Assembly (NCBI GenBank): GCA_021372535.1
Contig: JAJFUH010000133.1
Span: forward strand, 1 to 29,672
Source: a bacterium
Lineage (GTDB): Bacteria; Latescibacterota; Latescibacteria; Latescibacterales; Latescibacteraceae
Reading direction: 5' to 3'
Length of the DNA stretch: 29,672 nt
The number at the start of each line of letters is the position of its first letter. Within the stretch, counting starts at the first letter, position 1. This document shows positions 15,165 to 22,937 of this stretch, piece by piece. Position numbers and translations under genes: made by a program. Under the pieces are notes generated by a model. That model was not told the DNA's origin and did no database searches. It saw only the letters and a program-made list of their open reading frames with translations.

Positions 15165-15275
15165 GATACTCATAAGATTCATGAATGATTATAAGCTGAC
15201 AGTATAACCGGAAACCATGTATCTATTGTACTCATGGTTTATTTGCGCGTGTACTCCCTGAATCCCCCTTCTCTT

Positions 15276-16859
15276 TCATCCGGTGAACTCGCCGAACGGA
15301 TGATTACCGAACGTGGCGAGCCACCGTTTCAGCCGTCCTTTCATGTCCCCGAGCGTTTGCGAATACTCGGGGTCATAGGCGAGATTGACAACCTCGTCCT
15401 CGTCGATGCTCAGATCGTACAGTTGGTCGGGGTCCCAGAAATTCGGATGTTCCAGGAGCACCTTGTGCTGATGAGGTTCGAGCGCCCGGTTATGGTAAAA
15501 CCGCTTCCCGGTTTTTTTCGCTTCTTCCTGCGCTTCCTTTGAATAGCGGAGCGCGGTGTATTTCCACCGGTCGGTGCAGACCGCGTGCGTCCATCCGATC
15601 TCGAAGAACAGCTCGTCGTGTATGGTTTTCTTGCGTCCGAGCAACAGAGGCATCAGGCTTGCGCCGTCTATCTCCATGGCCGCCGGTTTCTGAACGCCGC
15701 AGGCGTCGAATATGGTCGGAGCAAGATCGATATTCTGCACAAGGCTTTCGGTGACCTGCCCGCCGCGTATCTTTCCTTTCCACTGCGCCATGAACGGAAT
15801 GCGGATACCGCCCTCGAACAGAGTGCCTTTTGCGATGGTGGCGTTGTCACTCACAAACAGGATGAGGGTATTCTCGGTGAGTTTCAGGTCATCGAGCTTT
15901 TTGAGCAAAACCCCGATGCCGTCGTCCATCCATGTGCAGAAGGCTGTCTCGGGACGGTAGCCTGCCGCTGTCACCCGCTTGATGACATCCTTGCGGGTTG
16001 GCATGACATCCGGCGCCTTGTCGAGGTAGCCTGCCGCCGTAATGCGCGGATCGGACTGCACGAGCGATTCCTGGGGGTGCGGTATATGGTGGAGGGTCGG
16101 CGCAAAATAGAGGAAAAAGGGCTTGTCCCTGTTCTGGTCGATAAAATCGAGCGCGCCCTTGACGACCCATTCGAGGTTATGGATGTTGAGCTGGTGGTTG
16201 TTGAAGCTCTCGGGATTCCCGAAATAGATGCTCTCGGCATAATCGAACCCACAGGACTGTATCGCCTCGCGGTAACGGTCGTGGTTGTACCGGAGGATTT
16301 CCGTTATTTTGGGGTCGTGAAGATCGGCCTCGCCATCAACCTTCGTCCATGCATCCCCGCGGGGGAGCTGCCTGAGATTCTCTCCGCCGCCCTGATCCCA
16401 TTTTCCCACCATGCCCGTCGTATAACCGGCCTGCTTCATGACATTGGCGATGTTCGGCTGGCCGGGCGTGATACGGGTGTTGAAGCTTACCTCGACCTGG
16501 ACTCCCTCGGGGAAGGCCCTGGTGAACTGGGGATTACTGCACCGTCCCGCAAACTGCCCTGTCAGGCAGCCGTACCGGCTCGGCGTACACACGCTCGTGG
16601 TGACATAGCCCCGGTTGAACCGTACTCCCTCATGGGCGATGCTGTCCTGGTTGGGCGTGTACCGCTTGTACCCGTAACAGCCGATCTGATCGAAATTCTG
16701 GTCGTCCGTATACATGAGGATGACGTTCGGTCTCCGTTGTGCCTGCGCCATGGCGGATGGCGTTAACCCACCGGTCAGCGCCCCTGCGGTCAGGCCGGCG
16801 GCACCGCATATACCCCTCCTGATGGCTTCCCGGCGATTAAGTGTGTTGGGTGATGACAT
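15276..16859 (-). CDS. Tat-exported type I sulfatase with an atypical active site
   Basis: Protein of 527 residues with a Tat-type signal (NRREAIRRG, residues 8-16, then an Ala/Gly/Leu stretch to AMAQA). The formylglycine signature C91-T-P-S-R95 lies in TTSVCTPSRYGCLTG. D52-D53 of MYTDDQ supply the first metal site, and H257-H258 sit in TLHHIPHP. Two places depart from the usual pattern. The GKWHLG motif reads G152-K-W-D155, and the loop between S337-D-N339 and K344-G-T is only four residues, where most relatives have a longer segment starting SDNG. KGTLFEGGIRIP is otherwise classic. It may be a subfamily trait. The ATG at 16859 follows AGGAAAAGAG. It is probably active on sulfated glycans with the neighbouring sulfatase. 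Confidence 0.9.
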   Translation of the reverse strand: MSSPNTLNRREAIRRGICGAAGLTAGALTGGLTPSAMAQAQRRPNVILMYTDDQNFDQIGCYGYKRYTPNQDSIAHEGVRFNRGYVTTSVCTPSRYGCLTGQFAGRCSNPQFTRAFPEGVQVEVSFNTRITPGQPNIANVMKQAGYTTGMVGKWDQGGGENLRQLPRGDAWTKVDGEADLHDPKITEILRYNHDRYREAIQSCGFDYAESIYFGNPESFNNHQLNIHNLEWVVKGALDFIDQNRDKPFFLYFAPTLHHIPHPQESLVQSDPRITAAGYLDKAPDVMPTRKDVIKRVTAAGYRPETAFCTWMDDGIGVLLKKLDDLKLTENTLILFVSDNATIAKGTLFEGGIRIPFMAQWKGKIRGGQVTESLVQNIDLAPTIFDACGVQKPAAMEIDGASLMPLLLGRKKTIHDELFFEIGWTHAVCTDRWKYTALRYSKEAQEEAKKTGKRFYHNRALEPHQHKVLLEHPNFWDPDQLYDLSIDEDEVVNLAYDPEYSQTLGDMKGRLKRWLATFGNHPFGEFTG

Positions 16860-16928
16860 GATTCTCTTTTCCTGTTGGATGGTTCATGAGAAGTCTTTTT
16901 AAAAAACACACAACATGTCAGGATTAAG

Positions 16929-17057
16929 GCTGTCAAGGGTCGGCTCAAAGAGACGATCCCCGATTAATGATTCGGGAACAAGCTTACATGTCCTTGACAG
17001 CACCCCAAAAACAAATTTCGTAACGGGGTGCGTGAAAAATATACTTTTTCACCGCCC
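16929..17057 (+). repeat. Family A nested-palindrome element, copy 3 (129 bp)
   Basis: Same length and spacing as copy 1: outer arms at 16929-16939 and 16991-17001 (10 of 11 pairs plus one G-T), hairpin a TCGGCTC-AAA-GAGACGA (one mismatch), hairpin b around GATTAATGATTCGGG, a 24-base spacer, then hairpin c (17026-17057) with GTGAAAAA/TTTTTCAC. It lies between the stop at 17129 and the start at 16859 of two minus-strand genes. Confidence 0.93.
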
Positions 17058-17073
17058 TCTGAAAATGATACGT

Positions 17074-17102
17074 AAGGGCCCATCGGGTGAGGATGGACCC
17101 TT
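17074..17102 (-). terminator. Hairpin after the FlgD/T9SS-like gene
   Basis: AAGGGCCCATC (17074-17084) pairs with GATGGACCCTT (17092-17102) with one mismatch and a 7-base loop, 27 bases after the minus-strand stop at 17129. Reading on, the minus strand gives ACGTATCATTTT, a weak T-tract. Probable terminator. Confidence 0.5.
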
Positions 17103-17128
17103 GTGTGCGATACGTGCTCTATAGTACG

Positions 17129-18868
17129 TTATTTCAGCAGGGTCATTTTAATGGTTTTCGCATATGCGCCGCTCTTCACCGTACAGAAGTAAACACCGGC
17201 GGAGAAGCCCGATGCATCCCATACGGCCGAATGATTTCCGGCGCCCAGGTAACCGTCTGCAATCGTTGTGACCTTCTGACCGGCGGAATTATAAACATCG
17301 ACCGATACAACGCCTGCCTCGGGAAGGGTGAAGTTTAACGTTGTGGACGGGTTGAACGGATTGGGCGAGTTCTGGGCTACGGCAAATGACGACGGAGCGG
17401 TTTCCTCCACCGCCACGGGATTGCTCGTAATGGTGCCCTTGATCGAATCATGGGCGACATACCAGATTCCGGTTGTTTCACCCTCGCCGCCGGTCGAGGT
17501 GTTGTCCGTGTAAATACCGTCGAACGGGGAGCCATAATCGACATAGACGGTTCCTATCTTGATGTTCGCCGTCTCGCCCGCGAATGCAAAGTATCCTATA
17601 CCGGTGCCGTCGGGAGCGATGAGACCGAAGGAGACGGCGCCCATATCATAACATCCGAACGAGGAGAACAAATTTTCATCCGCGCCGGTAACATAAGCAT
17701 AGGGAGCGACATTATAGTCGTTGCATACCCACGGCCGTGGAGAATCGGCAGCGAAATTATGGTCGCCGACATAGTCGCCGTTGCCGTTGCCCCACATGAT
17801 GAAATCGGCGTCATCTTCAGCAAGCGGATTGATCATCTCACGGTAACAGGCGTTGAACCGCGACAGCATGAGATAATCGTGCTTTTTGACAATCTGTGTC
17901 GGACCGCCGCTCGCCTGACCGCCTTTCTCGGCGTCCTCTTTGCTGTACCAGCGATCGGACATATCGACTTCATGGTCGAACACACCGTCTTCCATGGATA
18001 TATACGCAATGATGTTTGTCGGCTCAAATGATGTGTTGTCGTGAGTCGCCATAATAATGTAATCCTGAACCTGTTCGATATCGGCCATGTTCCAGTTGGC
18101 AATTTTCAGCATATTGGCGACTGTAAACTTCGAAAATCCCTCGTTGCCCCAGTCTGTCTGGAGGACAACAGGACCATTCGGGACCCACTGAAGTTTCGCG
18201 ATACGCTCCACGACTGATTCCTGGTCGGGGCACCAGAAGTAAAAGTAATTGTAATCATTAGGGTCCAGCACGAGATGATGTCCCCACAGGTCTGTCGTGG
18301 TTTTTTCAACAAGGGTTGAATCGTTGGGGTCTGTTCCGATTGTCATTTTTGTCAGGTCGGAAAAATAGAGTTGCGGATTCGACTTGGGAGTGCCATCCTC
18401 TTTGTGTGTTACCACTTTAACCTGATTATATCTGTCCATGAAGCAATATCTGTTGACAGCCTTTTTCTGATTGACATTGTCATACCCGTAGATATAGTAG
18501 GTATATTCTCCTGCGGGGACCAGTTTGCCATCGTTGTCCTTGCCCTCCCATTTCAGGACACTCTTCCCGATGTCGAGCTGCTGGAGGCTGCCCATATACA
18601 CGCACGTATCGATCTTATTGACAAAATGCCAGCCGAGATAACCATTTTTGACCGCGACGATCTGGTTTGCCTTGTCCTTGGTGAATACTGTGAACAGAGC
18701 AGCAGCCGGAGTTCCGGTTACCGTAACGGGTATTTCCAGTGTTTTTCCGTCAAAATTATACGGAATCATATCGCTTGCGGAAATCTTCATGACCGTCGGC
18801 GCGAAATTCGCTCCGAATGCAACGGTTGCTGCCATTAACAGAGCAAGAATAACCAATCCTGTTTTCAT
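17129..18868 (-). CDS. Secreted protein with N-terminal FlgD-Ig-like domain and C-terminal T9SS/FlgD-like sorting domain
   Basis: Protein of 579 residues. A Sec signal ends near residue 20 (VAFGA). Residues ~45-135 resemble a FlgD Ig-like fold (LKWEGKDNDGKLVPAGEYTYYI). The centre (~140-480) is rich in Asp, Asn, Tyr and Trp, with extended-strand patterns that could be a beta-propeller-like or other beta-rich domain; I do not recognise it. The last ~85 residues are a typical FCB-group C-terminal domain: NSPNPFNPST, then VSVDVYNSAGQKV, WDASGFSAGVYF and KTIKMTLLK, associated with surface attachment or type IX-like export. The ATG at 18868 has a near-perfect GGGAGGT 6 bases upstream, so high expression is plausible. 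Function is unknown; a surface-exposed protein is the safest statement. Confidence 0.85.
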   Translation of the reverse strand: MKTGLVILALLMAATVAFGANFAPTVMKISASDMIPYNFDGKTLEIPVTVTGTPAAALFTVFTKDKANQIVAVKNGYLGWHFVNKIDTCVYMGSLQQLDIGKSVLKWEGKDNDGKLVPAGEYTYYIYGYDNVNQKKAVNRYCFMDRYNQVKVVTHKEDGTPKSNPQLYFSDLTKMTIGTDPNDSTLVEKTTTDLWGHHLVLDPNDYNYFYFWCPDQESVVERIAKLQWVPNGPVVLQTDWGNEGFSKFTVANMLKIANWNMADIEQVQDYIIMATHDNTSFEPTNIIAYISMEDGVFDHEVDMSDRWYSKEDAEKGGQASGGPTQIVKKHDYLMLSRFNACYREMINPLAEDDADFIMWGNGNGDYVGDHNFAADSPRPWVCNDYNVAPYAYVTGADENLFSSFGCYDMGAVSFGLIAPDGTGIGYFAFAGETANIKIGTVYVDYGSPFDGIYTDNTSTGGEGETTGIWYVAHDSIKGTITSNPVAVEETAPSSFAVAQNSPNPFNPSTTLNFTLPEAGVVSVDVYNSAGQKVTTIADGYLGAGNHSAVWDASGFSAGVYFCTVKSGAYAKTIKMTLLK

Positions 18869-18991
18869 GGTTTACCTCCCTTTTCACTGAATTCAATGAT
18901 AACTCAAATATCTTACAATACTCCTCACAAGGCTACTTTCTCCTTTCTGTTTTGATTCAGGTGAACGTTTTCGGGAATTATATTGAAATAT

Positions 18992-19504
18992 TTACTTTTT
19001 TTTGGCGGTCTCCGATGTTGGTTTTTCCCCATCATGCCCGTTTGAAGTTATAAAAAGCTTGGCGAATTTGTCCGATTTGATAAAAATACCGATATCTTTG
19101 AGGAGCAGAAACGACTCGGTACGAGATATCCCCCGTATGTTGTGCAGGTTGTTGCCGATGACATCGATGACCATGTCCCGCGATGTGGCGGCAAACATGG
19201 CGATGTAATCGTATCTCCCCGTCGAGCCGGATACATGCAGTATATTGGGAATCTTATAGATTTCTTCGAGCTGGCTCCTGTATTTTTTCGATGCCTCGAT
19301 ACCGACAAACATGATGAGAACCTGGGGGAACTTTTTCAGGTTCACTTCGCAGGAAAACTGGATAATCCCGGTGTCCTCGAGCTTCTTTATTCTTTTCCTG
19401 ACCGTCGAATTGGGAAGATCGAGTTTTTTCGCAATGGAAAGTATCGGCATTCTGCCGTTATTGCCCAGGAGATCAATGATTTGCACATCGACGGGATCGA
19501 GCAT
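18992..19504 (-). CDS. Lrp/AsnC family transcriptional regulator
   Basis: Protein of 170 residues. Residues 1-60 form a winged helix-turn-helix of the AsnC type (LDPVDVQIIDLLGNNGR, then SIAKKLDLPNSTVRKRIKKLEDTGII). Residues ~62-145 are the ligand-sensing RAM domain (VLIMFVGIEA, GSTGRYDYIAMFA). The C-terminus carries an extra ~20-residue charged tail (GHDGEKPTSETAKKK), slightly longer than usual. Members bind amino acids or other small molecules and form octamers that wrap DNA. The ATG at 19504 has GGAG 9 bases upstream. Its target is not evident. It lies 123 bases before the FlgD/T9SS-like gene on the opposite side of that gene's promoter region. Confidence 0.92.
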   Translation of the reverse strand: MLDPVDVQIIDLLGNNGRMPILSIAKKLDLPNSTVRKRIKKLEDTGIIQFSCEVNLKKFPQVLIMFVGIEASKKYRSQLEEIYKIPNILHVSGSTGRYDYIAMFAATSRDMVIDVIGNNLHNIRGISRTESFLLLKDIGIFIKSDKFAKLFITSNGHDGEKPTSETAKKK

Positions 19505-19784
19505 AATAATTTACTCCAAATTTGATGGTTTTTTTAATAATTTTTCCCTGATAATAATAAAATTATAAAAAAATTGTTTTGCAACAGTTATTTTGCTTGC
19601 CGTTGTATGGATATAAGTTCAATGATGTCAATATTTTATGTCGTATTGCTCTGAAATATCAAATTATTAAAAAAATATATCTGTATGAATGAACAGGGAA
19701 AATAACGGTAAAGAGCGGAAAGGATGATTCTCTGGTTATGCGGGTGCAGATGAAAAGAATCAGGGAAAAAGCTGTCGGGTTATG

Positions 19785-21143
19785 TCAGAATCTCAGCGTG
19801 AATACCGTCCGGATATCCGGTTCCGAGCGAACACCGATCGAGCCGCCGTGAAGCCGCATGATCTGGCGTGACAGGCTGAGCCCTATGCCGGAGCCGTTCT
19901 GTTTCGTGGTAAAGAACGGGATGAATATCCTGTCGATAACATCGCCGACAATTCCGGGGCCGTTATCGGATACCTGAATGATGACTCTGTCGCGATCATC
20001 GATGCTTCCCCGCAGCTCGATGCGGGATTCCGGGCGATCTCCCACAGCGTCAATGGCGTTCAGGAGCAGGTTGATGAGCACCTGCTCGATGAGCTCGAGG
20101 TCGGCTGTCAGCTCGAGGGTTTCCGGGGCGACTGCGACCGTAAACGAGATGTCCTTTCCCCCGATGCGGGTCTCCATGAGCTGTTTCACACGGGCAAAAA
20201 GGCCTGATACGGGGAATATCCGGTAATCGGGTTTCGGGATACGGGTGAGGTTACGGTAGTTTTCGACGAAGTGAAGCAGTCCCTCGCTCCGTTTCTGGAT
20301 TGTTTCCACCGCGCTCTTGATGTCCTCGGCGGTCTCGGAGACAGTCTGCGGGTCCAGTTCGCTGAGCGGGATTTTTCCCGCATCGCGGAGAAGCGCGTTG
20401 ACCGTGGATGCAAGCGAGGCGATGGGAGTCACCGAATTCATGATTTCATGGGTGAGCACCCGTATGAGGTTCTGCCATGATTTCATTTCCTGTTCTTCGA
20501 GTTCGCTCTGAATATTGTGGATCGAGACGAGGGTATAGTTTTTTTCACGGAGCATGAATCCGGTGGCGTACACGGCAAGGTGGAGAATCTCGTCGTTATC
20601 GGTGATCTTTACGAGTTTTCGCTCCCCTGGTTTCAGCGTGAGCAGGGTATCCACGAGCTCCTGCGAAAAAGAGGCCAGCGATGAAACCGATTTCAGGTGA
20701 GACACCCGCAGCAGCCGTTTCGCGGCGTTATTCATGAGTTCGACCGTGCCATCCGGCTGAAACGATAAGAGCCCGATACCAACATGCTGGACAACTGTCT
20801 CGAGATACCGGAACGATTCCTCTTTTTCCGAGCGTGCGCGGTGAAACTCCTCCATGACCCTGTTGAATTCGGCATGAAGCCTGTCGAGCGAGGGGTCGCC
20901 GGATACGGGGAACGCCTGCGAGAAATCAGAGTATCTGATGGATTCGAGAAAACGTACGAGATTCCTGTTTGATTTTTCGATGAATTTCAGCAGAGCAAAA
21001 AGCTCGAACAGTATGAGAAGCCCGGTAAGGGCAAACGTCACATACAGGGCGGTGTGAATGATGAGAAATGCACAGAATACGAGGGACACACCGAGGAGTA
21101 TGACACGGCAGAAAATTTGAATCCTGAAGCTGTTATAGGCCAT
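19785..21143 (-). CDS. Membrane sensor histidine kinase (NtrY-like), partner of the upstream NtrC-type regulator
   Basis: Protein of 452 residues from the ATG at 21143, which overlaps the 3' end of the response-regulator gene by 11 bases. An ATG at 21191 is possible but would lengthen the overlap. Two adjacent membrane helices (about 10-53) leave almost no periplasmic loop. They are followed by a HAMP-like linker, a PAS-like domain (~112-215; VGIGLLSFQPDGTVELMNN), H232 in the phospho-acceptor segment LTHEIMNSVTPI, and a C-terminal ATPase with NLLLNAIDA, SDNGPGI and GSGIGLSLS motifs. The lack of a sensing loop suggests it detects an intracellular or membrane signal. Phosphotransfer to the neighbouring regulator is expected from the overlap. 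Confidence 0.92.
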   Translation of the reverse strand: MAYNSFRIQIFCRVILLGVSLVFCAFLIIHTALYVTFALTGLLILFELFALLKFIEKSNRNLVRFLESIRYSDFSQAFPVSGDPSLDRLHAEFNRVMEEFHRARSEKEESFRYLETVVQHVGIGLLSFQPDGTVELMNNAAKRLLRVSHLKSVSSLASFSQELVDTLLTLKPGERKLVKITDNDEILHLAVYATGFMLREKNYTLVSIHNIQSELEEQEMKSWQNLIRVLTHEIMNSVTPIASLASTVNALLRDAGKIPLSELDPQTVSETAEDIKSAVETIQKRSEGLLHFVENYRNLTRIPKPDYRIFPVSGLFARVKQLMETRIGGKDISFTVAVAPETLELTADLELIEQVLINLLLNAIDAVGDRPESRIELRGSIDDRDRVIIQVSDNGPGIVGDVIDRIFIPFFTTKQNGSGIGLSLSRQIMRLHGGSIGVRSEPDIRTVFTLRF

Positions 21144-22509
21144 ATTTTTCCAGCCGGCGATAGAGGGAAGCCCGTGACAATCCCAGTTCATGGGCGGCTT
21201 TACTGATGTTCCCGCAGTATTTAGTAATGGATTTCCGTATGAGAATCTTTTCCGCGTCCTCGATATTGTAACTGTCGATGGCGAGGCCGTTTTCTTTCGA
21301 TTCCTGGCCGGAGAACAGGAAATCGGACGGTTGAAGAACCTGTGAATCGCTCATAATAAGCGCCCGTTCGATGGCATGCTGAAGCTCCCTGACATTCCCG
21401 GGCCAGTGGTACTTTTTCAGCTTTTCGATGGTCGCCGCGCTCAGGCGTTTGGGCGGTTTTTTGTATTTTTTAGAGTAGATACCAAGGAAATGCTCGAGAA
21501 GCAGGGGAATATCCTCCACGCGGTCACGGAGCGGTGGCAGTATGATTTCCACCGTGTTGATACGGTACAGGAGGTCCTGGCGGAACTTCTGGTCCTTCAC
21601 CATGGAATGAATATCGAGGTTTGTTGCGCAGATAAGACGGACATTGATGGGCTGCACCTTGTTGGCGCCGACACGGGTCACCTGCTGGTTCTCGATAACC
21701 GTCAGAATTTTTGCCTGGAGCGGCAGCGGCAGGTTCCCGATTTCATCGAGGAAAAGCGTCCCGCCCGAAGCGATCTCGAACCGTCCCGCGCGATCTTCCT
21801 TTGCATCGGTGAACGCACCCTTCACGTGGCCGAAAAGCTCGCTTTCGAACAGAGTCTCGCTGATGGCGCCCATATCGACGCTGATGAAGACCTCGTCGGC
21901 ACGGTGCGACTGGCGGTGAAGTTCGCGGGCGACGAGCTCCTTTCCGGTGCCGTTCTCGCCGAGGATAAGAATGTTGGCATCGGTGCCTGCGACTTTTTTG
22001 ATGGTGGCGAAAACCTCCTCCATGCGCGGAGAATCGCCGATGAAGTTGTTGAACTGTTTGTCGAGGTCGGCGCTGAGCTGTTTCTGCCGTGACCGTAGAC
22101 TGTTCACCTGGGTTCTCGTCATGCGGAGTTTCATGGCTGAGGTGAGGGTGGCGATGAGCTTCTCGTTCTGCCACGGTTTGAGCACGAAATCTGTGGCTCC
22201 TTCCTTGATTGCACGGACCGCCATCTCCACATCTCCATAAGCGGTAACGAGGATAACAACGACCGAAGGATCGATCTCATAAATCCTGTTGAGCCAGTGA
22301 AATCCTTCCTGTCCGCTCGATGCATCGGCGGTGAAATTCATGTCGAGGAGAATGATATCGTAATTCTCGTTTTTGAGCAGTGTCGGAATCGATTCGGGTT
22401 TCGATTCGGTATGTACGAGCTCGGCGTGCTGCTTGAGGAGCAGGCGAGCCGCGAGGAGCACATCCTTGTCGTCGTCGATAATGAGGATTTTACCGAGTTT
22501 CGTATTCAT
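21133..22509 (-). CDS. NtrC-family sigma-54-dependent response regulator (receiver, AAA+, Fis-type HTH)
   Basis: Protein of 458 residues from the ATG at 22509 (GGAG 6 bases upstream; a longer in-frame start at 22536 is weaker). Receiver domain 1-~125: D11-D13 acidic pocket, phospho-acceptor D56 in LLDMNF, T89, K111. AAA+ domain ~157-390: Walker A GENGTGK (184-190), Walker B FLDEIG (D255), and the sigma-54 contact loop reading G231-AFTDA236, not GAFTGA. The C-terminus is a Fis-type helix-turn-helix (ISKAAHELGLSRASLYRRL). It activates sigma-54 promoters when phosphorylated. I found no convincing -24/-12 promoter in the window, so its targets may lie elsewhere. Confidence 0.95.
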   Translation of the reverse strand: MNTKLGKILIIDDDKDVLLAARLLLKQHAELVHTESKPESIPTLLKNENYDIILLDMNFTADASSGQEGFHWLNRIYEIDPSVVVILVTAYGDVEMAVRAIKEGATDFVLKPWQNEKLIATLTSAMKLRMTRTQVNSLRSRQKQLSADLDKQFNNFIGDSPRMEEVFATIKKVAGTDANILILGENGTGKELVARELHRQSHRADEVFISVDMGAISETLFESELFGHVKGAFTDAKEDRAGRFEIASGGTLFLDEIGNLPLPLQAKILTVIENQQVTRVGANKVQPINVRLICATNLDIHSMVKDQKFRQDLLYRINTVEIILPPLRDRVEDIPLLLEHFLGIYSKKYKKPPKRLSAATIEKLKKYHWPGNVRELQHAIERALIMSDSQVLQPSDFLFSGQESKENGLAIDSYNIEDAEKILIRKSITKYCGNISKAAHELGLSRASLYRRLEKYGL

Positions 22510-22937
22510 ATACGCTCCGGTGTAATAAATATACAATCTCGTGAATAACCGAGTGAAATGCGGCTCGTGTTCAAAGGGATTATCCTGTTTTTAATAGTAA
22601 CTAAAGTCAACCTCACCTGTCAAGCTGAAAGGATTGTCCGTTCAGTTTACTGTCCGCAAACGGCTTACAGTCCAGAAACGGAAAAGTCTGGATTCAATTA
22701 GTGCATTAAACTTACGAATGAGATGTTTACATGTTAAACTGTCATTCCCGTGAAAACGTGAATCCATCATCCAATGCTCAGGACTTAGCGATATTAGTAC
22801 TGGATTCCCAATCCACATCGTTCTTTGGAATGACAATACTCGTACAATAAATTACTGATTAATAACCAGACGAAAAACCATATTGTGTTGATACAGAAAA
22901 CCATATACTCGTTTTTTCTCCTCAGGAGCCACCACCA
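22510..22937. other. 428-base intergenic region upstream of the response-regulator gene
   Basis: It holds family C copy 2 (22741-22834) and a stretch at ~22645-22690 with loosely repeated TTACTGTCCGC/TTACAGTCCAG and CAAACGG/GAAACGG words. The 22510-22640 part must carry the regulator's promoter, but no clear consensus is visible. No gene is supported. Confidence 0.55.
22741..22834. repeat. Family C repeat, copy 2 (94 bp)
   Basis: Starts GTCATTCCCGTGAAAACGTG and ends TTGGAATGAC; the length and internal order (AATCCATCATCCAATGCT, then TACTGGATTCCC) match 15071-15164. The terminal inverted repeat is less perfect than in copy 1. Confidence 0.9.

Larger units (their letters stand above)
14776..15275. 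other. 500-base intergenic region between two sulfatase genes
   Basis: It contains family A copy 2 (14911-15014) and family C copy 1 (15071-15164). The remaining ~300 bases are AT-rich and show no recognisable gene. A short plus-strand reading frame across the family C repeat is not credible. The promoter for the sulfatase at 14775 should lie at 14776-14910, but no clear boxes are seen. Confidence 0.6.

Noticed and set aside
15585-16766. Plus-strand frame of 393 codons
   Set aside because: Antisense to the second sulfatase gene, which has the full formylglycine signature.
19505-19784. Promoter boxes upstream of the Lrp-type gene
   Set aside because: A TTGACA is present on the minus strand, but no acceptable -10 box lies at 16-18 bases, and the region is so AT-rich that chance matches are expected.
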